A model generated the notes under the pieces. The model saw nothing but the letters and a program-made list of their open reading frames with translations. It was not told the origin of the DNA and made no database searches. This document shows, piece by piece, positions 1 to 6,418 of a stretch of DNA of 11,331 bases. The DNA is from Erysipelothrix sp. GTDB lineage: Bacteria; Bacillota_I; Bacilli_A; Erysipelotrichales; Erysipelotrichaceae. Positions within the stretch are counted from its first letter, which is position 1. The number at the start of each line of letters is the position of its first letter. The translations under genes and the position numbers were made by a program. The DNA is taken from NCBI GenBank assembly GCA_030152625.1, contig JASLJD010000135.1:1-11331 (forward strand). Reading direction: 5' to 3'.

Positions 1-653
1 AAGGTTTTCAGGAAATTGTTGCTGTTGATATTTATTCACAAAATATCAAAGAGAGCCTTCAATTTTTCCAAAACATTCTCGGCTTAAAGGCGATGGATGA
101 TTCGCATGCTTATCGCATTGATTTACTTGACAAACACCAAATTTATTTTGATAAAAAAGATCATCCTCGGGGACATATCGCTGTCGGTTCGGTCCACCAC
201 TTAGCCTTATCTGTTGATAATCTAAGATCTTTAAAGAAGTATGCGCGTCTTCTTGATAGCCATGCCTATCCCCACAGCGGTATTAAAAATCGAAAATATT
301 TTCACTCTCTTTATGTTCGTGAACCCGGTGGCTTATTGATTGAGCTTGCAACAGAAGGGCCGGGGATGCTTGTGGACGAAAGGCTTGAAGACTTAGGTCA
401 AAAACTTCAATATCCAGCGCATGCTTCTTCAAAAGATCGTCGTGAAATCGAAAAAATGATGCCCTTATTTGTTAAGGAAATCGATCATTTAAGAACTTAC
501 AGTTATCGAAACCTTGATGAGTATCAATTACTTCAAGAAAAAGAAAGGCTTAAAAAAGAAATTCTAAAGGAGCGCGCTTCAGACGGATCTGAAAAACGCA
601 TCCAAGCACTCAAAAAAGCGTATCAAGCAATCCATAAGGAGGATCAAAAATGA
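1..653 (+). CDS. VOC-fold ring-cleaving dioxygenase, 5'-truncated by window edge (MhqO/MhqE-like)
   Basis: The reading frame is open from base 3, so the first ATG at 93 is internal. The residues before it (a segment containing SLQFFQNILGLK) are typical of the start of a VOC/glyoxalase module. About 216 residues are visible. Aligned by eye with the next gene, roughly 155 N-terminal residues lie outside the window. What remains is the C-terminal VOC half. It has a His pair in VHHLAL (bases 195-200) and Glu in LLIELATEGPG (342-344), which match the second His and the Glu of the 2-His-1-carboxylate metal site of extradiol-type dioxygenases. The first metal His should lie upstream. After the usual end of the fold there is a charged, Lys/Glu-rich tail of about 65 residues, probably helical, that the neighbouring paralogue lacks. 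Its stop overlaps the next ATG (ATGA), so translation is probably coupled. By context it acts on quinone or hydroquinone-type aromatics; the substrate is inferred. Confidence 0.85.
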   Translation, partial: GFQEIVAVDIYSQNIKESLQFFQNILGLKAMDDSHAYRIDLLDKHQIYFDKKDHPRGHIAVGSVHHLALSVDNLRSLKKYARLLDSHAYPHSGIKNRKYFHSLYVREPGGLLIELATEGPGMLVDERLEDLGQKLQYPAHASSKDRREIEKMMPLFVKEIDHLRTYSYRNLDEYQLLQEKERLKKEILKERASDGSEKRIQALKKAYQAIHKEDQK

Positions 654-1636
654 GTTTAAATTTAAAAGGTATTCACCACGTCACAGCGATCACCAGTTCG
701 TCCCCGGAAATTTATGCGTTCTTTACGGACATCTTGGGGATGCGTCTTGTCAAGAAAAATGTTAATCAAGATGATCTCAGTTCTTATCACCTTTATTTTG
801 GAGATCGAAGAGGGAGTCCAGGAACAGCGATGACCTTCTTTGATTTCAAAGGGATTACTCAAGCACTCCATGGTAATAACAGCATTCATCGAACAAGTTT
901 CCGGGTTCGCAGTGACAAAGCCTTGCATTATTGGGAGAAGCGTTTTAAGCATTATGATATCAGTCATCAAACGATTCAAACCATTTTTGATCGGAAATGG
1001 CTCTTTTTCGAAGATTTTGATGGTCAAAAATATGCCATTGTAAGTGATGAAAAAGAAAAGGCTATCTATGAAACAGATATTTGGACAGAAGGACCGATTC
1101 CCAACGATTATGCACTCTTAGGTTTTGGTCCAGCTTGGCTGAAAGTATCCTCTCATGCGCTCATGGAAAAAGTTTTGCTCGATTTGATGCAAATGCACTT
1201 CATCAAAGAAGAGGATGCCTTACGTCTTTATGAAATGGGTGAAGGGGGAAGCCATGCTCAATTGATCATTGAACAGTCCGAAGAAGCGTCTGCTCGACAA
1301 GGTTATGGCGCTGTTCATCATCTTGCTTTTCGTGTTGAAGATCAAAAGAGCTTGAATGAATGGATTGATTATCTCGATCATTTAGGCTTGGCCAATTCGG
1401 GCTATGTCGATCGTTTTTATTTCAAATCACTTTATTTCCGCGCTTATCCCAATATTCTTTTTGAAATCGCAAGCGATGGACCGGGTTTTATCGATGATGA
1501 AGAAGATCTCGAAAGTTTAGGAACAAGCCTCACTTTACCCCCTCATTTACGTTCTCAAAGAGCGTATATTGAAAGTCAATTAGAAGATTTTTCAACAGAA
1601 GTTAAAAGCTATGAAAAGGAGACTTTCGATGAGTGA
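650..1636 (+). CDS. VOC-fold ring-cleaving dioxygenase, full length (MhqO/MhqE-like)
   Basis: 328 residues, the usual size for the two-module ring-cleaving dioxygenase (PcpA/MhqO-like) family. The N-terminal VOC module begins GIHHVTAITS and the second module starts near residue 155. The predicted Fe(II) ligands are all present: His10 (or His9) in GIHHVT, His224 (or His223) in VHHLAF, and Glu272 in ILFEIASDGPG. This supports an active extradiol-type dioxygenase that opens the ring of hydroquinones or catechols. AAGGAGG at 636-642 lies 7 bases before the ATG, and the ATG overlaps the previous stop by 4 bases. The gene is a paralogue of the truncated gene upstream, and the repressor gene downstream overlaps its end by 8 bases. 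In Bacillus and Staphylococcus such enzymes, controlled by MhqR, protect against quinone-like electrophiles. The precise substrate here is inferred from family and context. Confidence 0.88.
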   Translation: MSLNLKGIHHVTAITSSSPEIYAFFTDILGMRLVKKNVNQDDLSSYHLYFGDRRGSPGTAMTFFDFKGITQALHGNNSIHRTSFRVRSDKALHYWEKRFKHYDISHQTIQTIFDRKWLFFEDFDGQKYAIVSDEKEKAIYETDIWTEGPIPNDYALLGFGPAWLKVSSHALMEKVLLDLMQMHFIKEEDALRLYEMGEGGSHAQLIIEQSEEASARQGYGAVHHLAFRVEDQKSLNEWIDYLDHLGLANSGYVDRFYFKSLYFRAYPNILFEIASDGPGFIDDEEDLESLGTSLTLPPHLRSQRAYIESQLEDFSTEVKSYEKETFDE

Positions 1637-2060
1637 TTTAAAAACGATTTCAATTCTTTTTCGAGCTTATGATGCCATTTTACAAAATGCGAAAAACTCC
1701 TTAAAAGAAGTGGATTTAAACTTCAATGAATTCATGATTCTCGAAGCGCTATACCATAAAGGAAGCATGTCGACCAAGGCACTTGCGGATCGTATATTGG
1801 TGCCAAGCAGCAGCCTTTCTTACAATATCAAGAAATTGAAAGAAAGAAATTTGATTATAGCCAAGACATGCCCTGAAGATCGTCGCATTCAATCCTTGTC
1901 CCTCAGTCCCAAAGCTCATCATCGCTTTCTCCCTGTTTATGCTGTCCATGTTGAGCACATGCGAAAGATTTTAGATGTCTTGGAAGCAGATGAGGAAGCC
2001 AGTTTACAAACACAACTCAAAAAAATTGGTTATGAAGCAGAAAGGATTTTGAAAAAATGA
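1629..2060 (+). CDS. mhqR: MarR-family transcriptional regulator (MhqR-like)
   Basis: 143 residues from the ATG at 1629. This start has AAAGGAGA at 1614-1621 at good spacing; the earlier in-frame ATG at 1611 lies within that ribosome binding site and is less likely. The protein has the MarR layout: an N-terminal dimerisation helix, a winged helix-turn-helix centred on MSTKALADRILVPSSSLSYN, and a wing with the family signature PEDRR. Expected role: a dimeric repressor released by quinones or related electrophiles, controlling the flanking dioxygenase and hydrolase genes. This assignment rests on the neighbours as much as on the protein itself. The only cysteine is Cys81, just before the wing, and there is no N-terminal cysteine of the YodB/CatR type, so ligand binding or another mechanism may sense the signal. 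The gene overlaps the dioxygenase gene by 8 bases and the hydrolase gene by 4. No operator is visible here; it would probably lie upstream of the window. Confidence 0.85.
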   Translation: MSDLKTISILFRAYDAILQNAKNSLKEVDLNFNEFMILEALYHKGSMSTKALADRILVPSSSLSYNIKKLKERNLIIAKTCPEDRRIQSLSLSPKAHHRFLPVYAVHVEHMRKILDVLEADEEASLQTQLKKIGYEAERILKK

Positions 2061-2659
2061 AAACAGTTTATCGAAAAGGTCAAAACAATCGTTTAATCAT
2101 TACTTTACATGGGACCGGCGGAAGCGCAGACTCTCTTTTTCCCCTCGCAGAAAGACTGGATCCCCAAGCCTCGCTTTTAGGCTTTCAAGGGAAGGTTATG
2201 GAAAGAGGGATGGCACGCTATTTTGCCCGAGATGCTCAGGGTCGATTTGATTTGGAAAGCCTTGATCAAGCGAGTGAAGAACTTAGACAAAATCTAGCAA
2301 GTTTTTATGAAAAACATCCAGAGTATCAACGCCAAGAAAGCAGCATCTTAGGCTACTCCAATGGCGCTAACCTCATTCAAAACCTCCTCAAGCAAGAAGA
2401 TTTTGAAATGGGCAAGATCTTTTTATTTCATCCCAGTTTCTTTCGGGAAAACATTCCCTTTCACAAACAAAGTCACATCCAATTATTTTTAACTTATGGT
2501 GAAAACGATCCTTTTATTGAACGAAAAGCTTTTGAGCACTTAGTTGAAGCTTTAGAAGATGCCAAGATTCAAGTTGAAGCTTTTAGACATCAAAAGGGCC
2601 ATCAACTTACGGAAGAAGAGCTCCTTAAAGCAAAAGATTTTTATGAAAAAACAAGATGA
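2057..2659 (+). CDS. mhqD: alpha/beta-hydrolase, phospholipase/carboxylesterase family (MhqD-like)
   Basis: 200 residues, the family's usual length. Visible features in order are the oxyanion-hole motif LHGTGG near residues 17-22, the nucleophile elbow GYSNGA with Ser101, the acid Asp151 in YGENDPF, and the catalytic His182 in KGHQLTEEE. The triad is therefore complete. There is no signal peptide, so the enzyme is cytosolic. MhqD-type hydrolases in the mhq regulons of B. subtilis and S. aureus accompany ring-cleaving dioxygenases and are thought to process products of quinone breakdown or conjugates; the substrate is unproven. The ATG overlaps the repressor stop (ATGA) and AAAGGA lies at 2041-2046, consistent with the fourth position in one operon. 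It could equally be a general short-chain carboxylesterase. Confidence 0.85.
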   Translation: MKTVYRKGQNNRLIITLHGTGGSADSLFPLAERLDPQASLLGFQGKVMERGMARYFARDAQGRFDLESLDQASEELRQNLASFYEKHPEYQRQESSILGYSNGANLIQNLLKQEDFEMGKIFLFHPSFFRENIPFHKQSHIQLFLTYGENDPFIERKAFEHLVEALEDAKIQVEAFRHQKGHQLTEEELLKAKDFYEKTR

Positions 2660-2703
2660 AAGCCTTTCTTTATGGAATGTGCTAAAGTAAAAGAAAGGAG
2701 CTT
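2660..2703 (+). promoter_or_regulatory. inverted repeat covering the RBS of the HAD gene, with a possible internal -10
   Basis: CCTTTCTTT at 2663-2671 is perfectly complementary to AAAGAAAGG at 2690-2698, which is the ribosome binding site of the HAD gene at 2707. A further AAGC (2660-2663) can pair with GCTT (2700-2703) if two bases bulge. In a read-through transcript from the upstream operon this stem would hide the Shine-Dalgarno sequence. Between the arms, TGCTAAAGT (hexamer 2683-2688) resembles an extended -10, but I see no good -35. A transcript starting just downstream of it would lack the left arm and leave the site free. The repeat is directly visible; the regulatory role is inference. 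Confidence 0.45.
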
Positions 2704-2706
2704 GTT

Positions 2707-3369
2707 ATGGAAAAATATGCAGGGATTCTTTATGATTTAGACGGTACACTGCTCAACACTATCGACATGAACATCATTCCATTGATGCAAATTGTGGAAG
2801 AAGAAACGGGTGAAAAGAAAAGTTTTGATGAACTGAAACATTTTTTTGGTCGTCCAGGTCTTGAGGTGATGGAAGCTCTGGGTTTTGAAAATCAAGAAGC
2901 GGTCTATGCTCGTTGGGTATCGTATGTGAATGCTTATCCCCAAGGCGCCACGATGTATGAACCTTTGGATGAAATTCTCAAAGAATTTGCGGAAGCAGGG
3001 ATTTCCCAATCGATTGTCTCATCGAAAAAAAGGGCTCAATATGCCATCGATCTTCCACAATATAATGATGATCACTATATGGATGTGGTAATTCTAGAAG
3101 AAGATACGAAGCGTCACAAGCCCCATCCCGATCCCTTGCTTTTAGCTGCGAAAAAACTCAATCTAGCACCGGGAAAACTCCTTTATCTTGGTGATAGTTT
3201 ACTTGATTATCAAGCTTGTGAAAGGGCAGGGATGGACTTTGCCTATGCGCGTTGGGGAAGTGTGTCCGATGAAGGGATTTTCAAGCCGGATTATGTTTTA
3301 GAAAAACCCCACGATCTTAGGGAACTCAAAAAATATTTTAAACGAAAGAAGGACAAAGGATGCAAGTAG
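2707..3369 (+). CDS. HAD-superfamily hydrolase, phosphoglycolate phosphatase-like
   Basis: 220 residues with all four HAD motifs. Motif I is YDLDGT with nucleophile Asp10 and general acid Asp12. Motif II is Ser105 in SIVSSKK. Motif III is Lys138 in KRHKPHPDPL. Motif IV is LGDSLLD with Asp163 and Asp167 for Mg2+. An alpha-helical cap (about residues 16-85) lies between motifs I and II, as in subfamily IA (Gph/PpaX/beta-phosphoglucomutase-like). It should be a soluble, Mg2+-dependent phosphatase acting on a small phosphorylated metabolite. The substrate cannot be read from the sequence, so 'phosphoglycolate' is only a family label. AGAAAGGAG at 2692-2700 precedes the ATG. The gene starts 47 bp after the hydrolase gene and its last 10 bases overlap the next gene. 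It need not be functionally tied to the mhq-like cluster. Confidence 0.87.
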   Translation: MEKYAGILYDLDGTLLNTIDMNIIPLMQIVEEETGEKKSFDELKHFFGRPGLEVMEALGFENQEAVYARWVSYVNAYPQGATMYEPLDEILKEFAEAGISQSIVSSKKRAQYAIDLPQYNDDHYMDVVILEEDTKRHKPHPDPLLLAAKKLNLAPGKLLYLGDSLLDYQACERAGMDFAYARWGSVSDEGIFKPDYVLEKPHDLRELKKYFKRKKDKGCK

Positions 3370-3731
3370 AAAGAAAGATTTTAGAAATGCTCCTCCAAGG
3401 TAGTATTAGTCTTGAAGAAGCGCTTGGGTTTTTAGAAGATCTCAAACCGAAAGAAAGAAAAAAGGGCTTTTTTTCGCGAAAAGTACCGAAGGTCTTTACG
3501 ACCGTTCATCTCAAAGTAAATGATCCCAGTATTGATGAGAAGACGGATGTGAAAATCCCCCTTTCTCTTTTAAAAACCGGTCTTAAAATATTAAAGAAAG
3601 AAGTTGAAGAGCTGGGCATCGATGAAACGATGATCGATGAGCTTATGCAAGCCATTAAAGAAGGGCAAAACGGTCTCATTTTAGATGTGAAAAGCAGTGA
3701 GGGCTTGGATATTGAAGTTTATATTTTATAA
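3360..3731 (+). CDS. small YvlB/SHOCT-like protein of unknown function
   Basis: 123 residues, no signal peptide or membrane segment. The N-terminal ~30 residues (ERKILEMLLQGSISLEEALG) have the short helical pattern found at the start of YvlB-like and related SHOCT-like proteins. After a basic linker (KPKERKKGFFSRK) comes a compact domain with a strand pattern (TTVHLKVND ... TDVKIPLSLLKTGLKI). This resembles the C-terminal 'V-x-V-x-I-P-L-x-L' part of that family, followed by a helix and a final strand. Some relatives are linked to cell-envelope stress responses, but nothing here shows a function. The start overlaps the HAD stop by 10 bases with GAAGGA at 3348-3353, so the two are probably co-translated. 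Transcription ends at the palindromic terminator 10 bases downstream. Family placement is from motif resemblance only. Confidence 0.65.
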   Translation: MQVERKILEMLLQGSISLEEALGFLEDLKPKERKKGFFSRKVPKVFTTVHLKVNDPSIDEKTDVKIPLSLLKTGLKILKKEVEELGIDETMIDELMQAIKEGQNGLILDVKSSEGLDIEVYIL

Positions 3732-3736
3732 GACAC

Positions 3737-3775
3737 AAAAAAAGGACTTTCCAATTGGAAAGTCCTTTGCTTTTT
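3737..3775. terminator. bidirectional intrinsic terminator between convergent genes
   Basis: AAAGGACTTTCC (3741-3752) and GGAAAGTCCTTT (3757-3768) form a perfect 12-bp stem with an AATT loop. On the + strand it is followed by GCTTTTT (3769-3775). On the - strand it is followed by a run of seven U (3737-3743), partly within the stem end. The element therefore serves both the small protein gene on the left and rpsD on the right. Confidence 0.92.
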
Positions 3776-3784
3776 AATAGCAAC

Positions 3785-4387
3785 TTATCGGTTGTAGAAT
3801 TCAACAACAAGTGCTTCGTCAATTTCTTGGTTAAGTTCACTGCGTTCTGGAAGACGTGTTAAACTACCTTTCATTGACTCTTCATCAAAGTCGATGTAAT
3901 CAACAGTTGCGACGTTTGCTTCAAGAGCATCTTTGATCGAAACCATGTTTTTGGAAGATTCTTTCACTTCAATGATTTGTCCTGGTTGGACAGTGTATGA
4001 AGGGATATCGACTTTCTTCCCATCAACTAAGATGTGACCGTGGTTAACGAGTTGACGTGCACCACGACGTGTACGTGCTAAGTTCATACGATAAACAACA
4101 TTGTCTAAACGTTGCTCGAGTAGGAACAGGAAGTTATGTCCTGTAACACCTTCCATACGAACTGCGCGGTTATAGGTGTTAAAGAATTGCTTCTCTGTTA
4201 CACCATATGTATAACGAATACGTTGTTTTTCTTGTAACTGTAAACCGTAGTTTGATAAACGGCGACGACGACCCTGACCATGTTGTCCTGGTGGGTAGTT
4301 ACGACGTCTTAATTCTTCGCCAGTTTCTAAGATAGAAAAGCCTAAACGACGTGACTTTTTCCATACTGGACCTTTAATTCTTGCCAT
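3785..4387 (-). CDS. rpsD: 30S ribosomal protein S4
   Basis: 200 residues from the ATG complementary to 4385-4387, starting MARIKGPVWKKSRRLGFS. The frame stays open further upstream, but the AGGAGG (complement of 4394-4399) and homology fix this start. S4 is a primary 16S rRNA-binding protein that nucleates assembly of the 30S body and contributes to decoding fidelity. The N-terminal rRNA-binding part (NYPPGQHGQGRRRRLSNYG) is followed by the S4 RNA-binding domain around residues 90-150 (RLDNVVYRMNLARTRRGARQ, VNHGHILVDG). The N-terminal zinc-binding cysteines of some bacterial S4 proteins are absent, so this is the zinc-independent form. It is transcribed alone on the - strand, from a strong promoter through a long structured leader. 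S4 commonly represses its own mRNA. Confidence 0.98.
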   Translation of the reverse strand: MARIKGPVWKKSRRLGFSILETGEELRRRNYPPGQHGQGRRRRLSNYGLQLQEKQRIRYTYGVTEKQFFNTYNRAVRMEGVTGHNFLFLLEQRLDNVVYRMNLARTRRGARQLVNHGHILVDGKKVDIPSYTVQPGQIIEVKESSKNMVSIKDALEANVATVDYIDFDEESMKGSLTRLPERSELNQEIDEALVVEFYNR

Positions 4388-4548
4388 AATTGACCTCCTA
4401 TATATTTGTCTGTCTTCAGCAAGTTTCCACAAATCATTAATAGTTGAGTTTATCTTTTAGCCGTTTCCCATCAACAGCCATGGTACTTTAGCTCCTGCCG
4501 CGGGATAAACACGTGGCTACTAACTTTGTGTGCTGTGCGTTTTGACGC
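4388..4548 (-). promoter_or_regulatory. long structured 5' leader of rpsD, candidate S4 autoregulatory element
   Basis: The predicted transcript start lies near 4548, giving about 160 nt of untranslated leader. An 8-bp hairpin is visible in the - strand RNA: TGGCUGUU (complement of 4473-4480) pairs with AACGGCUA (complement of 4458-4465) around a 7-nt loop, including two G-U pairs. GUUGA and UCAAC segments can pair around it, and GC-rich segments such as CCCGCGGC precede it. In B. subtilis, rpsD is repressed by S4 binding its leader. A comparable role here is likely from position and length, but I could not fold the RNA or compare it with a covariance model. Confidence 0.55.
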
Positions 4549-4554
4549 TTATAT

Positions 4555-4583
4555 ACTATACCGAAATATCATCCTAAAGTCAA
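4555..4583 (-). promoter_or_regulatory. sigma-A promoter of rpsD
   Basis: On the - strand, TTGACT (-35, complement of 4578-4583) and TATAGT (-10, complement of 4555-4560) are separated by exactly 17 bases. Each hexamer differs from consensus at one position. This is the strongest promoter match in the window and suits a highly expressed ribosomal protein gene. Confidence 0.88.
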
Positions 4584-4629
4584 TTTTTATTTTTTGATCG
4601 GCTTTTTTTCTTTTTAGCTTTTAAAAGCG

Positions 4630-4657
4630 TTAAAAAAATGTGGATTTGTGGTACAAT
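4630..4657 (+). promoter_or_regulatory. extended -10 promoter of ezrA
   Basis: TGTGGTACAAT contains an extended -10 (TG then TACAAT at 4652-4657). TTAAAA at 4630-4635 is a moderate -35 at 16-bp spacing. The transcript should start near 4664, leaving a leader of only about 15 nt before the ezrA ATG at 4679. It diverges from the rpsD promoter. Confidence 0.72.
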
Positions 4658-4678
4658 AAACGTAACTGGGGTGAATCT

Positions 4679-6418
4679 ATGAACTACAACGATATTTTAG
4701 AATTTTTAGCGAATAACAAATTGATTGTCGCAATCATTATTGCCGCGATCATCCTTCTTGTTTACTTTATCAGTCGCTCAATGAAAAGAAAACAATTACG
4801 AGAAGAATTTGAAGCCATCGAGGTCAAATATAATGAATTGATGAGCATTCCGATTCTTTTTAAAATGAATAAGGCCAGCGGTCTTGCGAAAATTAACCCA
4901 AGCTTAGCCAAAGATGTGGATGCTTGCAATATGCAATTTGAAAAAGTGCGTGAATTGCAAGATGATTTAGTTCTACGCATCGGTGATGCAGATGATGCTT
5001 TAGCTTTAGGAAATTTGAGTGAAGCAGCATCTCTTTTGAAAGCTTTGGATGTCTTAGCGGATGAAACACGCAATGAAACCTATGCGCTTGATCACAGTTT
5101 AGAAGAACTTCTCGAAGAAGAGACACAGCAGCGCATGCAAATCAATGAAGCGAAGAAAAATTTCCGAGCCCTTCGTAAAACAATTCAGAGCAAAGAATCC
5201 CAATTGGGCGAAGGCTTAGTCTTAATTGAAAATGAAGTCCAAGAAATCGAACAACTCTTTTCAAGTTTTGAAGAGTGGATGTATGCATCGAATTTTGAAA
5301 AAGCATCGGAAGTGAGTCAAGAAGTCAGCAGTCGTATTGCGAAACTTGACGAACAGGTGGAAAACATTCCTCCTCTCTATGAAAAAGCAAAAGGCTATAT
5401 CCCTGAGCTTTTAGATGAAGTTTCACGTTTGTATCAGGGTGTTAAGCAGGAAGGAGTCTATGTCGAACACTTAGAGGTCCCGCGAAACATCGGAATTTTA
5501 AGTGAAGTTTTAAAAGAAGATTTGATTCGAATTGCTCAAGGAAATATTGAAGAAAGCTCCGAAAGCCTTCTTGAGAGTGAAAAACGACTCGAACAACTCG
5601 TTTTAGAAATTCAAAAAGAAAGCGAAGCCCATCAAGAACTTGAAGAAAATTATCCTGAAATGAGGGCGCTTATTGAAAGTTTGTCTTTCGCAATCCAAGA
5701 ACTTGAAGATGAAGCACAGCGCATCGAGCTCCGTTTTAACTTTAAAGGCTTTGCGGAACAAGTTCATCTCTTTAAAGAACGGCTTGATGAAATTGAAACG
5801 CGTCAAGAAAACATCGAAAGAATGCGCAATGAAGAAGAAATCCCAGCCTCTTCGATTTTACTCTCCGTTCGTGAACTGAACCAAGACAGTCAATTTCTCT
5901 ATGAAGACTTTAAAATGGAAAAGGAAAAAGCTGAACAGGCGAATGCCGATGAGGTGCGTGCTCGTAAACAACTGCTTAAACTCCACCTCATCATTAATGA
6001 TGTCCAAGTGCGGATTAAAAACCGCATGCTTCCAACAATTTCTGAGAAATACAAAAAAGATATGGAAGTAGCCTATGCTTACACCGATCAAATTAAAGAA
6101 ATGCTTGAACAAAGCACTTTAAATGTAACGGTTTTAAATGCAACCGTTGATGAAGCCATCGACTACATCTACAAACTTCATAACAATGTCAATAATTTAG
6201 TCGGTGTTGTGGATATGTGTGAGAATGCGATTGTTTATGCTAATAAATTTAGAGCTTATGTTCCCGATGTTGATGCGGAGTTAACACGAGCAGAACTGGC
6301 CTTTAATAATGGTGAATACACACAAAGTTTAAAAACGATTATCAACGCGATTGATCGTTTTAAACCGAATACTGAATATGAGGAGATGATCCGTGAAAAT
6401 GCACGAAGCGCAAGCTAA
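4679..6418 (+). CDS. ezrA: septation ring formation regulator EzrA
   Basis: 579 residues from the ATG at 4679, close to the usual ~560-570. The frame is open back to a GTG at 4640, but that lies upstream of the -10 box and would not be transcribed, while GGGGTGA at 4668-4674 serves the ATG. One membrane helix (about residues 15-31, LIVAIIIAAIILLVYFI) anchors the N-terminus, followed by basic residues and a long, acidic, coiled-coil-rich cytoplasmic part with spectrin-like repeats. Near the C-terminus VYANKFR (residues 519-525) matches the conserved QNR-patch region of EzrA (Q-x-x-N-R-Y-R). EzrA is an FtsZ-interacting membrane protein that restricts Z-ring assembly to midcell and helps coordinate septal wall synthesis. 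Its place beside rpsD and before the cysteine desulfurase and thiI matches the Bacillus neighbourhood. The last 26 bases overlap the next gene. Confidence 0.93.
   Translation: MNYNDILEFLANNKLIVAIIIAAIILLVYFISRSMKRKQLREEFEAIEVKYNELMSIPILFKMNKASGLAKINPSLAKDVDACNMQFEKVRELQDDLVLRIGDADDALALGNLSEAASLLKALDVLADETRNETYALDHSLEELLEEETQQRMQINEAKKNFRALRKTIQSKESQLGEGLVLIENEVQEIEQLFSSFEEWMYASNFEKASEVSQEVSSRIAKLDEQVENIPPLYEKAKGYIPELLDEVSRLYQGVKQEGVYVEHLEVPRNIGILSEVLKEDLIRIAQGNIEESSESLLESEKRLEQLVLEIQKESEAHQELEENYPEMRALIESLSFAIQELEDEAQRIELRFNFKGFAEQVHLFKERLDEIETRQENIERMRNEEEIPASSILLSVRELNQDSQFLYEDFKMEKEKAEQANADEVRARKQLLKLHLIINDVQVRIKNRMLPTISEKYKKDMEVAYAYTDQIKEMLEQSTLNVTVLNATVDEAIDYIYKLHNNVNNLVGVVDMCENAIVYANKFRAYVPDVDAELTRAELAFNNGEYTQSLKTIINAIDRFKPNTEYEEMIRENARSAS
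6380..6392 (+). promoter_or_regulatory. extended Shine-Dalgarno of the cysteine desulfurase, inside ezrA
   Basis: GAGGAGATGATCC matches 11 of 13 bases of the full anti-Shine-Dalgarno complement AAGGAGGTGATCC, and the GTG start follows one base later. It supports GTG 6393 over ATG 6399 as the start. It is embedded in the EzrA C-terminal codons. Confidence 0.7.

Noticed and set aside
93..95. ATG 93 as start of the first dioxygenase
   Set aside because: The frame is open back to base 3 and encodes typical VOC residues before this codon, so the gene begins outside the window.
662..1027. Reverse-strand open frame of 121 codons inside the second dioxygenase
   Set aside because: Antisense shadow of a clear protein-coding gene; no domain or motif recognised.
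4388..4432. N-terminal extension of S4 by 15 residues
   Set aside because: The AGGAGG site lies within it, just before the MARIKGP start expected for S4; the extra frame is leader RNA.
4388..4640. Small RNA or T-box riboswitch in the rpsD-ezrA gap
   Set aside because: I see no T-box signature (AGGGTGGNACCGCG); the sequence is explained by divergent promoters and the rpsD leader.
4640..4678. GTG 4640 as ezrA start, adding 13 residues
   Set aside because: It lies upstream of the extended -10 and has no ribosome binding site; ATG 4679 has one and begins the expected membrane anchor.
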